From JAIRMO01 sp046533115 (lineage in GTDB: Bacteria; Spirochaetota; Spirochaetia; Treponematales; Breznakiellaceae), in contig NZ_JAJQRC010000002.1 in NCBI RefSeq assembly GCF_046533115.1, forward strand, positions 62,001 to 126,000: 64,000 nucleotides of DNA, given 5' to 3'. Below, piece by piece: positions 17,055 through 25,249 of this stretch. A program made the position numbers and the translations under genes. Each line of letters begins with the position of its first letter. Positions within the stretch are counted from its first letter, which is position 1. A model generated the notes under the pieces. It worked only from the letters and a program-made list of their open reading frames with translations. It made no database searches and was not told the DNA's origin.

Positions 17055-18137
17055 CTAATCCGGTTTTATCATGTGTTCGGTAAGAAACAAATCCAGTACC
17101 GTTAAGAAAAGAATCACCACCATCGGACCCACTATAATACCATTAAACCCATAAACGCTCACCCCCCCCAGGATAGCAAAAAAAATGATCAGGGGATGCA
17201 GCTGGATCCGGTTCTGCAAGAATATAGGACGCAGAAAATTATCCAGGGTAGAAATAAAAAATCCCGAAATAATAAGAAACAGGATTCCTTTAAGGATTTC
17301 GCCATTGAGAATACGGATAACCCCTATGGGCAGCCATACGAGACCCGCTCCAAACATGGGAATAAAAGCGCAGATCAAGGTCAAGCCGGCAAAAACCAGC
17401 GCCCCCTTGACCTGGAAAATTACAAAAACAATATAGGCCATAATAGCCTGAACCAGCGAAACCATGATGTATCCGAAGAAAAGATTCCTCGTGATATCCT
17501 TAAATTTCCCCACCAGAGCGGTAATATGCTCTTTTCTAATAGGGATAGCGTGGAGAACGAGCCGGGAGAGATAGGCGCCATCCATATAAAAGAAAAAGAG
17601 GCTAAATATCATCAGTACCAGCCCAAAAAGAAAGGAACCCACATCCCGGGCTAGGCTGCTGCTCATTTGTATAAGATTCTGGAGGCTTGAACTCAAATAG
17701 GCGACTATTCTCCGCTGAATCTCATCGGCGCTGATGATGATTTGATCCGAGGTAATATCCCGGATAAATTCGGATATTTTTTCCAGCATATCCCGGATGA
17801 TTCCGGGATTATGGTTAAAGGTATCCCGTGCCAAACGGATAAGTTCCGTGATCTGTCTAAAAAACTGGGAGGCCACAAAAAAAAGCGGGATCAGGATAAG
17901 TATCACCGTTCCTAAAGAAAATATCCCCGCCCAGATGTTTTTGCATATCATCCCCTTTATGCCTGAAGTTTTAATTTTTTTTACCACCCGTTGGTGCAGG
18001 GGGCTTAAAAGTATATAGAGTAAGGTGGACCATAGAAGAACGGTAAAAAAGGGGGCAAAAAGCCGGAACACTATCACCAGTAGTATAATGAGGATCGCAA
18101 CAAATACGGAGTTTTGTACAGCCTTTGACCAACTCAT
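17055..18137 (-). CDS. AI-2E family transporter (PF01594-type permease)
   Basis: A 360-residue inner-membrane protein with about eight hydrophobic helices, in the AI-2E exporter superfamily (TqsA/YdiK/PerM-like). Family hallmarks are the N-terminal paired helices, the long central periplasmic section (residues about 95-155), and the C-terminal LRPIFLQNRIQLHPLIIFFAILGGVSVYGFNGIIVGP region. Substrates vary (autoinducer-2, sodium/proton, or unknown). It overlaps the upstream TPR gene by four bases. Confidence 0.9.
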   Translation of the reverse strand: MSWSKAVQNSVFVAILIILLVIVFRLFAPFFTVLLWSTLLYILLSPLHQRVVKKIKTSGIKGMICKNIWAGIFSLGTVILILIPLFFVASQFFRQITELIRLARDTFNHNPGIIRDMLEKISEFIRDITSDQIIISADEIQRRIVAYLSSSLQNLIQMSSSLARDVGSFLFGLVLMIFSLFFFYMDGAYLSRLVLHAIPIRKEHITALVGKFKDITRNLFFGYIMVSLVQAIMAYIVFVIFQVKGALVFAGLTLICAFIPMFGAGLVWLPIGVIRILNGEILKGILFLIISGFFISTLDNFLRPIFLQNRIQLHPLIIFFAILGGVSVYGFNGIIVGPMVVILFLTVLDLFLTEHMIKPD

Positions 18138-20128
18138 AATTCTAACAATATCCTTTCCGCTTCAGCCCGCCGGGAATAACCGGGGTTACGGGTCAGAAGA
18201 TCCTGAATATACCGTTTGGCTGAATCGGCGTCTCCAAGGCTAACATAGGTATTACCCAGGGCCAAGATAGCATCCCAGTTATTGGGAACCAGCCTAACCA
18301 AATCCTGGTAAATATCCCGGGCCTTGGTTAGGTCCCCGGCGCCTATATAGGCCAGGGCTAAATTTTCCCGCACCGTGGTATTATTAGGTTGAATGGTCAA
18401 GGCCCGCTCGTAGTGTTCCACACTTTGGACCCATTTTTCCTGTTTGGCGTACGCCTGCCCCATGTTGTTATTAACCTCAAAATTATTCGGTTCCACCCGA
18501 TAGGCTTCACCAAGAACTTCCAATGCCTGATCCGGAAAACCTCGGGCGGTATAAAATTTTCCCAAGTTTATCCGGGGCAAGAGATACCGGGGATCCAAAG
18601 AAGCGGCTTTGGTATAGGACATAACCATATCGTCCGAATTCCCCGCCGCCTCATGGGCAAGTCCCAGGGTATAATTATATTCTTTGTTGTTCGGGCCCCT
18701 ATCCGCGGCTTTTTTTGCGAATCCCACCGCTTCGGTGCTTTTGTTAAGGGCAAGCTTAACCACCGCCATGTTGTAATTGGTCCGGTCGTCGTTGGGCGCC
18801 GACTCCAGGGCTTTACCAAAGGAAATCTCTGCGGCGGCATAATCCCCGGCGGCACTCTGGACCACCCCCAATTCCCGCAGGGCGGCGAGATCCTGGGGCT
18901 CGTAACGCAGGATCTGGGTGAATGCGTCAATCGCCCCCCGGGTATCACCCTTGGCGGAAAGAATCCGGCCTATTCCCCGGTAAGCCGCGGTATAATCGGG
19001 CCGTATCGCCACTGCCTGCCGGAAAGCGGCCAGGGCATCGTCCCGCTGCCGCAGCTCATAAAGGGCAATCCCCAGGTTATACCAGGCGGGTTCAAACCGG
19101 CTATTAAGACGGGTAACCGTTTCAAAGGCCTGTCGAGCCTCGGCAATTTTGCGGGAACTGAAATAGGCCCGTCCCAGTTCATAGGAGTACACAAAATTAT
19201 TGGGCTCCAATCGGACCGCTTCCCGGAATTCTTCCGCGGCGTTATCCCATTGGCTGAGATCCCGGTAAATCTTTCCCAGGGTATTGTGGGGCATAGCCTG
19301 GGAAGGGTCCTTTTCCAGGGCCTCTCGGGCATGGGATTGGGCGGCTCGAAGAGCTTCCTGCCCTTCGGGATTGTTTTTATTTCGGGAATATCCATCATAG
19401 TAGGCATCCGCTACCTCCGCGAGCTTTTGCGCTTCAAAACGGGGCTGTCCCGGAGGTATATTGTCCAAAGCGGTATCAAAGGCTTTGATAGCGCTGTTGA
19501 AATTATTCCCCGTAACGGCGGCCTTTCCCTGAGAGATATAGTCGTTTACGAGGCGCATTCGGGCTTGTAATTCCCGGGACTGCCGGGCAAGTTCTTCCTC
19601 CTCCGCTTTGCGCCGGGCCGCTTCCGCCTCCTCATTGGCCCGTTGTTCCGCCTCCGCCACAAGCCGGGCGGCGGCTTCGGCTTCTTCCCGGGCCCGTTCC
19701 TCCCCGGCATTCCGTCGGCGTTCCGCCTCCAGCCGTTCCATGGCGGCAATTTCTTCCAGAGAAGGTCTGCCTTGGTTGGCCGCATGCTCCCGGGTCAGGG
19801 CTTCCCGCTGGGCGACCAGAATCGCATCCCGCATATTACGGGCCTCCTCGTCGAAAACGTTCTCAATCAGGAGACGGTCCAAAAGGTCCAGGGCTCGCTG
19901 ATAAGCCTCCTGCTCCATATATTCCCGGGCAAGTCTGATGATGTTGTTACGAGGAACGTCGGTCCCGGTATTATTATCATCGTCCAGGGTGATATTTTTT
20001 CCTCCGTTATCTTCCCCTTCCGCCTGCCCGTTATCGTTATTAAAGAGAAAAATTGCCCCTATGGTAAGTAATATAATAACTACAACCCCCAGGGCTATCC
20101 CACCAATGACTATGACTCTTTTATTCAT
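18134..20128 (-). CDS. Membrane-anchored TPR-repeat protein
   Basis: A 664-residue protein with a short cytosolic N-terminus, one membrane helix (residues 4-28), an acidic linker (about 33-60), and an Ala/Glu/Arg-rich coiled coil (about 110-190). A long array of tetratricopeptide repeats follows to the C-terminus (repeated A-x2-LG/LA-x-G-x5-A motifs, roughly 230-660). TPR arrays mediate protein-protein assembly; the partner is unknown. It lies 9 bp after another secreted TPR protein and overlaps the AI-2E family gene. Confidence 0.85.
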   Translation of the reverse strand: MNKRVIVIGGIALGVVVIILLTIGAIFLFNNDNGQAEGEDNGGKNITLDDDNNTGTDVPRNNIIRLAREYMEQEAYQRALDLLDRLLIENVFDEEARNMRDAILVAQREALTREHAANQGRPSLEEIAAMERLEAERRRNAGEERAREEAEAAARLVAEAEQRANEEAEAARRKAEEEELARQSRELQARMRLVNDYISQGKAAVTGNNFNSAIKAFDTALDNIPPGQPRFEAQKLAEVADAYYDGYSRNKNNPEGQEALRAAQSHAREALEKDPSQAMPHNTLGKIYRDLSQWDNAAEEFREAVRLEPNNFVYSYELGRAYFSSRKIAEARQAFETVTRLNSRFEPAWYNLGIALYELRQRDDALAAFRQAVAIRPDYTAAYRGIGRILSAKGDTRGAIDAFTQILRYEPQDLAALRELGVVQSAAGDYAAAEISFGKALESAPNDDRTNYNMAVVKLALNKSTEAVGFAKKAADRGPNNKEYNYTLGLAHEAAGNSDDMVMSYTKAASLDPRYLLPRINLGKFYTARGFPDQALEVLGEAYRVEPNNFEVNNNMGQAYAKQEKWVQSVEHYERALTIQPNNTTVRENLALAYIGAGDLTKARDIYQDLVRLVPNNWDAILALGNTYVSLGDADSAKRYIQDLLTRNPGYSRRAEAERILLEL

Positions 20129-20137
20129 TTCGCATTC

Positions 20138-20854
20138 CTATTCCAGCTCAAACGCGTCATCATACCCCAGGACTTCCTCAGTACCGGCGGAAAGACCGGT
20201 ACTTTCTTCCGTCGCTGCTTGAAGGGAAGCGGATATCTCATCCAAAAGCCGCTGTTTCCGTTCTGCCTCAGCCCGGGCCGCGGCTTCCGCCTCGATCCGG
20301 CGCCGTTCTTCGGCGGCAAATTCTTCTTTGATGGAGGCTACCAGCTGCTCAATCCGGGGCCGTTTCGCTGATCGGGGCTCCAGAGACAAGTAAAGCTCAT
20401 AATCGGAGATAGCATCCTTAAGGGAACCGGCCTGAACCAGGGCATTCGCCCGGTTTAAATAGGCTGAAGCATAGGCGGGATCCGCCTCAATGGCTTGGGT
20501 ATAGTACTGTCCCGCATAATTCAGGTTACCCTTACTATAATAGAGATTACCTAGGTTAAAGGCAATCCGGGCGGTTTCATCCCCGCCCCGGGGAAGTATT
20601 TTTCGAAATACCGCAATAGCGTCGTCCAACCGGTTAAGCTGCTGGTAACTTATACCCAGATAAAGACCGGCCCGGATATTTGCCGGATCCTCCGTCAGGG
20701 AAGTTTCCAGAAAAGGAAGGGCTTCCTGAGGCCTGTTCAGGAGAAAATATTCTTCTCCCTGGGTAAAGGCATCTTGGGCAAATCCCCGGGACAAAAACAA
20801 GCCCCATAAAATCATACCCAGACCGAATGTTTTCTTCATCCTTATTCCCGCCAT
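20138..20854 (-). CDS. Secreted TPR-repeat protein
   Basis: A 238-residue protein with a signal peptide (MKKTFGLGMILWGLFLSRGFAQ), about four TPRs (residues 30-160), and an Arg/Glu/Ala-rich coiled coil near residues 180-210. Two starts are possible: ATG 20854 (GGTGGAA upstream) or the ATG five codons later that opens the signal peptide directly. Probably periplasmic or anchored, working with the larger TPR protein immediately downstream. No specific family recognised. Confidence 0.8.
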   Translation of the reverse strand: MAGIRMKKTFGLGMILWGLFLSRGFAQDAFTQGEEYFLLNRPQEALPFLETSLTEDPANIRAGLYLGISYQQLNRLDDAIAVFRKILPRGGDETARIAFNLGNLYYSKGNLNYAGQYYTQAIEADPAYASAYLNRANALVQAGSLKDAISDYELYLSLEPRSAKRPRIEQLVASIKEEFAAEERRRIEAEAAARAEAERKQRLLDEISASLQAATEESTGLSAGTEEVLGYDDAFELE

Positions 20855-21171
20855 GCTATTTCCACCCTGCTTTCAAGGTTTGACATGAAGGATTAAAACA
20901 ATTAATCTTCATAATAATAAAGATACCATAAAAAAGCGAAAAAAGTCATGACCATGATACAAACGGTCCTCAAAAAAGTAAAATCGATAAAGCCCCCAGT
21001 GATACGGGATTATCGGGTTTTATTGGTAAATTTTCGGCAGAATTTACGACAATTTTTTCCCTTTTTTTATAAAATCAAAGGAAAAAGGTGGCTTTTTTCC
21101 ATGAATTTGGGGATTTTTAAATCGAAGGCGGCTTTTTTAAAATTTAATCTTTTGAAAAGGCCTTAAAGATT
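20855..21171. other. Divergent intergenic region
   Basis: About 317 A/T-rich bases between the minus-strand TPR gene and the plus-strand phosphoesterase. An imperfect palindrome (GAAGGATTAA at 20887-20896 against TTAATCTTC at 20902-20910) could be an operator or hairpin. A weak 72-codon ORF occupies 20948-21166. Nothing else supported. Confidence 0.4.
20948..21166 (+). CDS. Possible small basic protein, doubtful
   Basis: A 72-residue ORF rich in Lys, Arg, Phe and Leu, ending 5 bp before the phosphoesterase start. No convincing Shine-Dalgarno (only GCGAAAAAAG upstream) and no recognised family. Its A/T richness and lack of a hydrophobic or domain pattern make it equally likely to be 5' untranslated sequence. 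Confidence 0.22.
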   Translation: MTMIQTVLKKVKSIKPPVIRDYRVLLVNFRQNLRQFFPFFYKIKGKRWLFSMNLGIFKSKAAFLKFNLLKRP

Positions 21172-21837
21172 ATGAAAATATTATGTATATCCGATCATAT
21201 CGATCCCCTTGTATATTCAAACTCGATTAAAGAACGTTTTAAGGACATTGATATGGTCCTCAGTGCCGGGGATCTTCCCATGGAATATTTGGAATTTATC
21301 GTTTCAAGCCTCAACAAATCCCTGTTTTTTGTGTTTGGAAATCATAACCTTAACGAATTGTACCGGTATAAAACCTCCGGTATGATCGGTTATCGTAATT
21401 GGATAAGTGAGGATGCGACTTATGGGTCGGGGGCCGTTCATATCGGTTCCAAAGCAAGAATGGAGGAAGGACTTATTATAGCCGGACTGGGAGGTTCCCG
21501 GCGGTATAACCGGGGGGAAAATCAGTATACCGAATTCCAGATGAACTTCGAAATTATAAAACTCATTCCTATCCTGATCATCAACCGGATCTTCCGGGGA
21601 AGATTTCTGGATATACTCCTGACCCATGCCGCTCCCCGGGGTATCCATGATAAGGAGGATCCCTGTCATCGGGGCTTCAAAGCTTTTTTATGGTTCATGC
21701 GGGTCTTTAAACCTAAATATCTCATCCATGGTCATATTCATCTCTATGATTTATCGGATCTCAGAACCACCCGGTATAAGGATACCCTGGTGGTAAATGC
21801 CTTTAGTCATTACATAATCGAAATCGGGGAAAAATAA
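21172..21837 (+). CDS. Metallophosphoesterase (calcineurin-like)
   Basis: A 221-residue enzyme with the full metallophosphatase set: DxH (SDHID, residues 7-11), GD (AGDLP), GNHN, THAAP and HGHIH. It hydrolyses phosphomono- or diesters with two bound metals; the substrate is unknown. It is two bases from the ParB-like gene, so the two are likely coupled. Confidence 0.9.
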   Translation: MKILCISDHIDPLVYSNSIKERFKDIDMVLSAGDLPMEYLEFIVSSLNKSLFFVFGNHNLNELYRYKTSGMIGYRNWISEDATYGSGAVHIGSKARMEEGLIIAGLGGSRRYNRGENQYTEFQMNFEIIKLIPILIINRIFRGRFLDILLTHAAPRGIHDKEDPCHRGFKAFLWFMRVFKPKYLIHGHIHLYDLSDLRTTRYKDTLVVNAFSHYIIEIGEK

Positions 21838-21838
21838 T

Positions 21839-22762
21839 ATGAAAAATATGTTTACCATACAAGCTACGGAAGATTTTTCAAAGGCCCGGGGTCGGGCCAT
21901 ACTCTCCCGGATTCAGCATTTTATGAATACCGATAAGGATAAACTCCTCTCTTTTAATGATGTAAAGGAAATCCTCAAACCCAAAAACCAAACCTATAAG
22001 GGGATGCAGACGGTCCCCATTAACCTTATCGTGGGCAGCGAAGGCCGGTATCGGGACTTTAATAAATATTTTCTGCCAAAATCGGATCACCTCAAATCCC
22101 GCTGGGTCCGGGTTGATGAAGCCCATATCAGAAGTATTGTCTTGCCCCCCATTCAACTTTATGAAATTGGGGGAGTCTATTTTGTCCGGGACGGGAATCA
22201 CCGGGTTTCGGTGGCCAGAAGTCAGGGAGTTGAGATGATCGATGCGGAAGTAATCAGCCTTTCCAGTGAAATAGCCATCGATCCATCCATGACCACCGAC
22301 GATCTCCGGGATCTGATCATCGGCCTTGAAAAAAAGGCGTTTTATGAAAAAACCGAATTTGGAAAATATACCAATTGCTATGATTTGGATTTCAGTATGC
22401 CCGGGCGTTACGATGTGATATATAACCATATTTTGGTCCATAAATATTATCTTAACCAGGGGATTCCCAAGGAAATCCCCTTTTCCGATGCCCTGATCTC
22501 CTGGTATAACCATGTATACGAGCCTATTATCAAAATAATCAAGGATGAACGGCTTTATCTTAATTTTCCTGGCAGAACCCCGGGGGATCTTTATGTCTGG
22601 ATCGTCAAACATTGGGATTTTTTGAAAAAAAAATACGGTATCTATTATTCCATTCCCGATGCGGCCAGGGATTTTTCTCAAAAGTACGGAAAAAACAGGG
22701 TCAAATTCCTCCAATTTATGACCGCCCTGTTCCACAAGCTGATATACCGGTCGCCGTCATAA
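21839..22762 (+). CDS. ParB/sulfiredoxin-like domain protein (DUF4032-like)
   Basis: A 307-residue protein. Residues about 60-145 resemble the ParB N-terminal nuclease/CTPase-like fold, with the core VRDGNHRVSVARSQGVE. The remainder is helical with many aromatic residues and no clear DNA-binding domain. Spirochetes and actinobacteria carry similar proteins annotated as transcriptional regulators, but function is not established. It sits between a phosphoesterase and pyridoxal kinase, on the same strand. Confidence 0.65.
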   Translation: MKNMFTIQATEDFSKARGRAILSRIQHFMNTDKDKLLSFNDVKEILKPKNQTYKGMQTVPINLIVGSEGRYRDFNKYFLPKSDHLKSRWVRVDEAHIRSIVLPPIQLYEIGGVYFVRDGNHRVSVARSQGVEMIDAEVISLSSEIAIDPSMTTDDLRDLIIGLEKKAFYEKTEFGKYTNCYDLDFSMPGRYDVIYNHILVHKYYLNQGIPKEIPFSDALISWYNHVYEPIIKIIKDERLYLNFPGRTPGDLYVWIVKHWDFLKKKYGIYYSIPDAARDFSQKYGKNRVKFLQFMTALFHKLIYRSPS

Positions 22763-22815
22763 GGGCGCCCGGTATACCTGCGGGTGGTTTTAAAACAGAA
22801 CAAGGAAGATAAGCG

Positions 22816-23679
22816 GTGGCTATTTTATCAATACAATCCCATGTATGTTATGGCTATGCGGGAAACAGTGCCGCGGTGTTTCCCCTCCAGCGTATGGGGC
22901 ATACGGTCTGGGCAATTAATACCGTGGAATTTTCCAACCATACCGGATACGGCACCTGGCGGGGGACAGAGCTGGGGGCGGAAATGACCACCGCCTTGGT
23001 CCAGGGCTTGGACGAGCAGGGAGTTCTTACGGATTGCGAGGCGGTCCTTTCAGGCTATATGGGGAATGCCGCGGTGGGCCGGTCGATTATGGATACGGTC
23101 CGACTGGTACGGACCAAGGCACCGGGCGCCCTTTACTGCTGCGATCCCGTAATGGGGGATATAGATCGGGGCCTTTATGTCAAGCCTGATATTCCGGATA
23201 TTTTTAAAAATGAAATCATCGTCCTGGCGGATCTCTTAACCCCCAACCAATTTGAACTTGAAGTTTTAACCGGAATGGATACCGGGGATATCACCGCCGC
23301 CCGTAAAGCCATAGATCTGCTCCATGCCCGGGGCCCCAGGATTGTACTGGTGACCAGTTACCGGGAAGGGAAAAATACCACCGGTCCCCGGGACCATATT
23401 GATCTGTTGGTTTCCGCCGGAAGCGAAACCTACCGGATCCATACCCCGGAACTTCCTTTTGATATGGCCATATCCGGGTCCGGGGACCTGACCACCGCGG
23501 TTTTTCTGTCCCGATACCTTGAGACCGGGGACATTCGGAGCGCCCTGGAGCTTACCACGGCGTCAATCTACGGAATCATGGAAGCCACCTTTAACGCCCA
23601 TAGCCGGGAACTCTGTATCATAGCGGCTCAAAATGAATTGAACCATCCTTCCCGGTCCTTTAATGCGGTACGGCTCTAG
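22816..23679 (+). CDS. pdxY: Pyridoxal/pyridoxamine kinase
   Basis: A 287-residue ribokinase-fold enzyme that phosphorylates pyridoxal in the B6 salvage pathway. Conserved blocks are SIQSHVCYGYAGNSAA (residues 5-20), NTVEFSNHTGYG, LSGYMGNA, CDPVMGD, LTPNQFELEVLTG and GSGDLTTAVFL (the ATP/anion-hole motif with catalytic Asp). In WRGTELGAEM the GTEL is encoded by an exact dispersed 11-mer (22962-22973) without changing protein length relative to PdxY. The stop overlaps the next gene's GTG start. Confidence 0.92.
   Translation: MAILSIQSHVCYGYAGNSAAVFPLQRMGHTVWAINTVEFSNHTGYGTWRGTELGAEMTTALVQGLDEQGVLTDCEAVLSGYMGNAAVGRSIMDTVRLVRTKAPGALYCCDPVMGDIDRGLYVKPDIPDIFKNEIIVLADLLTPNQFELEVLTGMDTGDITAARKAIDLLHARGPRIVLVTSYREGKNTTGPRDHIDLLVSAGSETYRIHTPELPFDMAISGSGDLTTAVFLSRYLETGDIRSALELTTASIYGIMEATFNAHSRELCIIAAQNELNHPSRSFNAVRL
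22962..22973 (+). repeat. Dispersed 11-mer, copy 12 (in pdxY)
   Basis: GGGGACAGAGCT, encoding GTEL in pyridoxal kinase. The protein alignment with remembered E. coli PdxY needs no gap here. Confidence 0.75.
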
Positions 23680-24614
23680 TGTCTAAAATAACGAAGACTC
23701 CCCTATCCGAAGTCCCCTACCGCTACTTTAAAGAATTTATTGCCCCGGAAACGGATAGGTTTGCCTTTCTGAGCGCCCTGCTGGATAAATTGGGCCTACG
23801 GCGATCGACCCTTACCATTGCAGGAAACCGGCATTTTATGGTTTTCCCACCTCACGAGGGACAGAGCTCGCCGAAAGGTCAGAAAGGCCAGGCCTTCCAA
23901 GCGAGCTCTGTCCCCATTGTGCTGGTTGCCCATTATGACCGGGCAGCGGACAGCCCCGGTGCGAACGATAACAGCGCCGCGGTATTTCTTCTTATAGAAA
24001 CAGCCATGAAACTATGGCAAAAAAAAGGTAAGAACTGGCTTATTATCTTTACCGACAAAGAGGAATTAACCCAAGACGAGGGAATCAAAAGTCAGGGATC
24101 CTATACGCTGGCCATGGGATTACGGCAAGCCGGTCTTGGAAGGGGACGATTTTTCATATTCGATGCCTGCGGTACCGGGGATACCCTTATTATTTCCACC
24201 ACCGCCGATCACCTGATGAAAAACGAAAAAGGGCTGGGGATAATAAAAACAAGGCAGGCGGTACAGCAGCTGAGAAACTTGGCCCTGGAAACAACCCGGG
24301 AACTTCAGATGGATAAGGTGCTGCTCTTGCCAACCCCCTTTTCCGATGACGCGGGTTTTTTACGGGCGGGAATACCCGCCCAGACCATCACGGTACTCCC
24401 CGGTAAGGAAGCGAGCCCCTTTATTTCCCTCCTGCGGAACAACTCCGGCCTTGACCAGGCTCTGGTAAACCGGGAGATACAGAAAAATTATGACCGACGT
24501 TTAATCCCCGAAACATGGCGCTGCCTTAACGGCCCCGGGGATAGTTACCCCCGGCTTACCCCGGAACATTTTTCCCAGGTGGTACGTTTTGCCTGTGCTT
24601 TGAGTAAAAAATGA
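23679..24614 (+). CDS. M28/M20-like metallopeptidase family protein
   Basis: A 311-residue protein with a zinc-aminopeptidase-like pattern: VLVAHYDRAADSPGANDNSAAV (His/Asp then a bridging Asp), a glutamate pair in FTDKEELTQDEG, and FDACGTGD. It resembles the M28 aminopeptidase fold. GTG start overlaps the pdxY stop (TAGTG). Just before the first metal His, about 19 codons (EGQSSPKGQ...ASSVP) correspond exactly to a REPIN-like hairpin at 23858-23915. The frame stays open, so the insertion is probably tolerated as a surface loop. Confidence 0.75.
   Translation: MSKITKTPLSEVPYRYFKEFIAPETDRFAFLSALLDKLGLRRSTLTIAGNRHFMVFPPHEGQSSPKGQKGQAFQASSVPIVLVAHYDRAADSPGANDNSAAVFLLIETAMKLWQKKGKNWLIIFTDKEELTQDEGIKSQGSYTLAMGLRQAGLGRGRFFIFDACGTGDTLIISTTADHLMKNEKGLGIIKTRQAVQQLRNLALETTRELQMDKVLLLPTPFSDDAGFLRAGIPAQTITVLPGKEASPFISLLRNNSGLDQALVNREIQKNYDRRLIPETWRCLNGPGDSYPRLTPEHFSQVVRFACALSKK
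23858..23915. repeat. REPIN-like inverted pair of the 11-mer inside a CDS (copies 13 and 14)
   Basis: GGGACAGAGCTCGC (23858-23871) and GCGAGCTCTGTCCC (23901-23914) are perfectly complementary over 14 bp. The 29-base loop contains AAGGCCAGGCCTT, a smaller palindrome. Two REP half-sites in opposite orientation with a palindromic centre is the REPIN layout. It lies in frame in the peptidase gene. Confidence 0.85.
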
Positions 24615-24626
24615 AAATCGGCGGGG

Positions 24627-25193
24627 TCACACTCCCTGGTATACCTTTAAAGTCAAAACCTCCCCGATGAACATCCGGTGGTAATCCTTCTCCGGGTAAT
24701 TTTTTTCGATGGAGGGATCTAAAAAACCGGTAGGATCAAAATCATGGGTATACAATTTACGGCAGACGATAACTTCCGACGCTTCCTTAAAACCGATACC
24801 ACCGGCGGCTTTACCTTCTTCAAACACCAGGGGAGTAAGGCCGGTTTCTGCGGCCTTATCCGTATCCCGGCCTGTACGGGACCCGCAGAACTCTAGAGCC
24901 TTCCGGTAGCTTGTGTCGAAAAAACTGAGGCTAAAGAGGGAAGCGGCATTGGCAAAATCAAAGGTATACCGGGTGGGCCGGATAAACATAAAAGCCACAT
25001 TCCTGCCCCAAAGCACCCCAAGCCCTCCCCAAGAGGCGGTCATGGTATTCCAGTTATCCTTCCCCTCCTTGAGGTTTCCGGTGGTAATGAGCATCCACCC
25101 ATCCCCAATCCGGGCCGCAGGAGAACCGGGAAATTCCCGAATATCCTTTTCTATCCAGCCCTTATCCGCAGGAATCACCGCTTTCTGGTTCAT
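24627..25193 (-). CDS. Flavin reductase-like (FMN-binding split barrel) protein
   Basis: A 188-residue flavoprotein of the flavin reductase-like/DIM6-NTAB family. It has the N-terminal ARIGDGWMLITTG, the FMN-contact NTMTASWGGLGVLWGRNVAF, RPTRYTF and the C-terminal HRMFIGEVLTL. It probably binds FMN and reduces flavin or an oxidised substrate. It converges with the peptidase gene (12 bp apart). A GCGGTTTCAAA hairpin lies 20 bp upstream of its start. Confidence 0.88.
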   Translation of the reverse strand: MNQKAVIPADKGWIEKDIREFPGSPAARIGDGWMLITTGNLKEGKDNWNTMTASWGGLGVLWGRNVAFMFIRPTRYTFDFANAASLFSLSFFDTSYRKALEFCGSRTGRDTDKAAETGLTPLVFEEGKAAGGIGFKEASEVIVCRKLYTHDFDPTGFLDPSIEKNYPEKDYHRMFIGEVLTLKVYQGV

Positions 25194-25211
25194 ATATCCC
25201 CCTTCCCGTTA

Positions 25212-25243
25212 GGCGGTTTCAAAATGTCAAAATTTTGAAACCG
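25212..25243. repeat. CGGTTTCAAAA hairpin, copy A
   Basis: CGGTTTCAAAA (25214-25224) and TTTTGAAACCG (25233-25243) form a perfect 11-bp stem with an 8-base loop, preceded by GG. It sits between the pgi stop and the flavin reductase start. No T-run follows, so it is not an ordinary terminator. A sister hairpin is at 32757-32787 and a half-site at 39413-39426. Confidence 0.75.
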
Positions 25244-25249
25244 ATTCCA

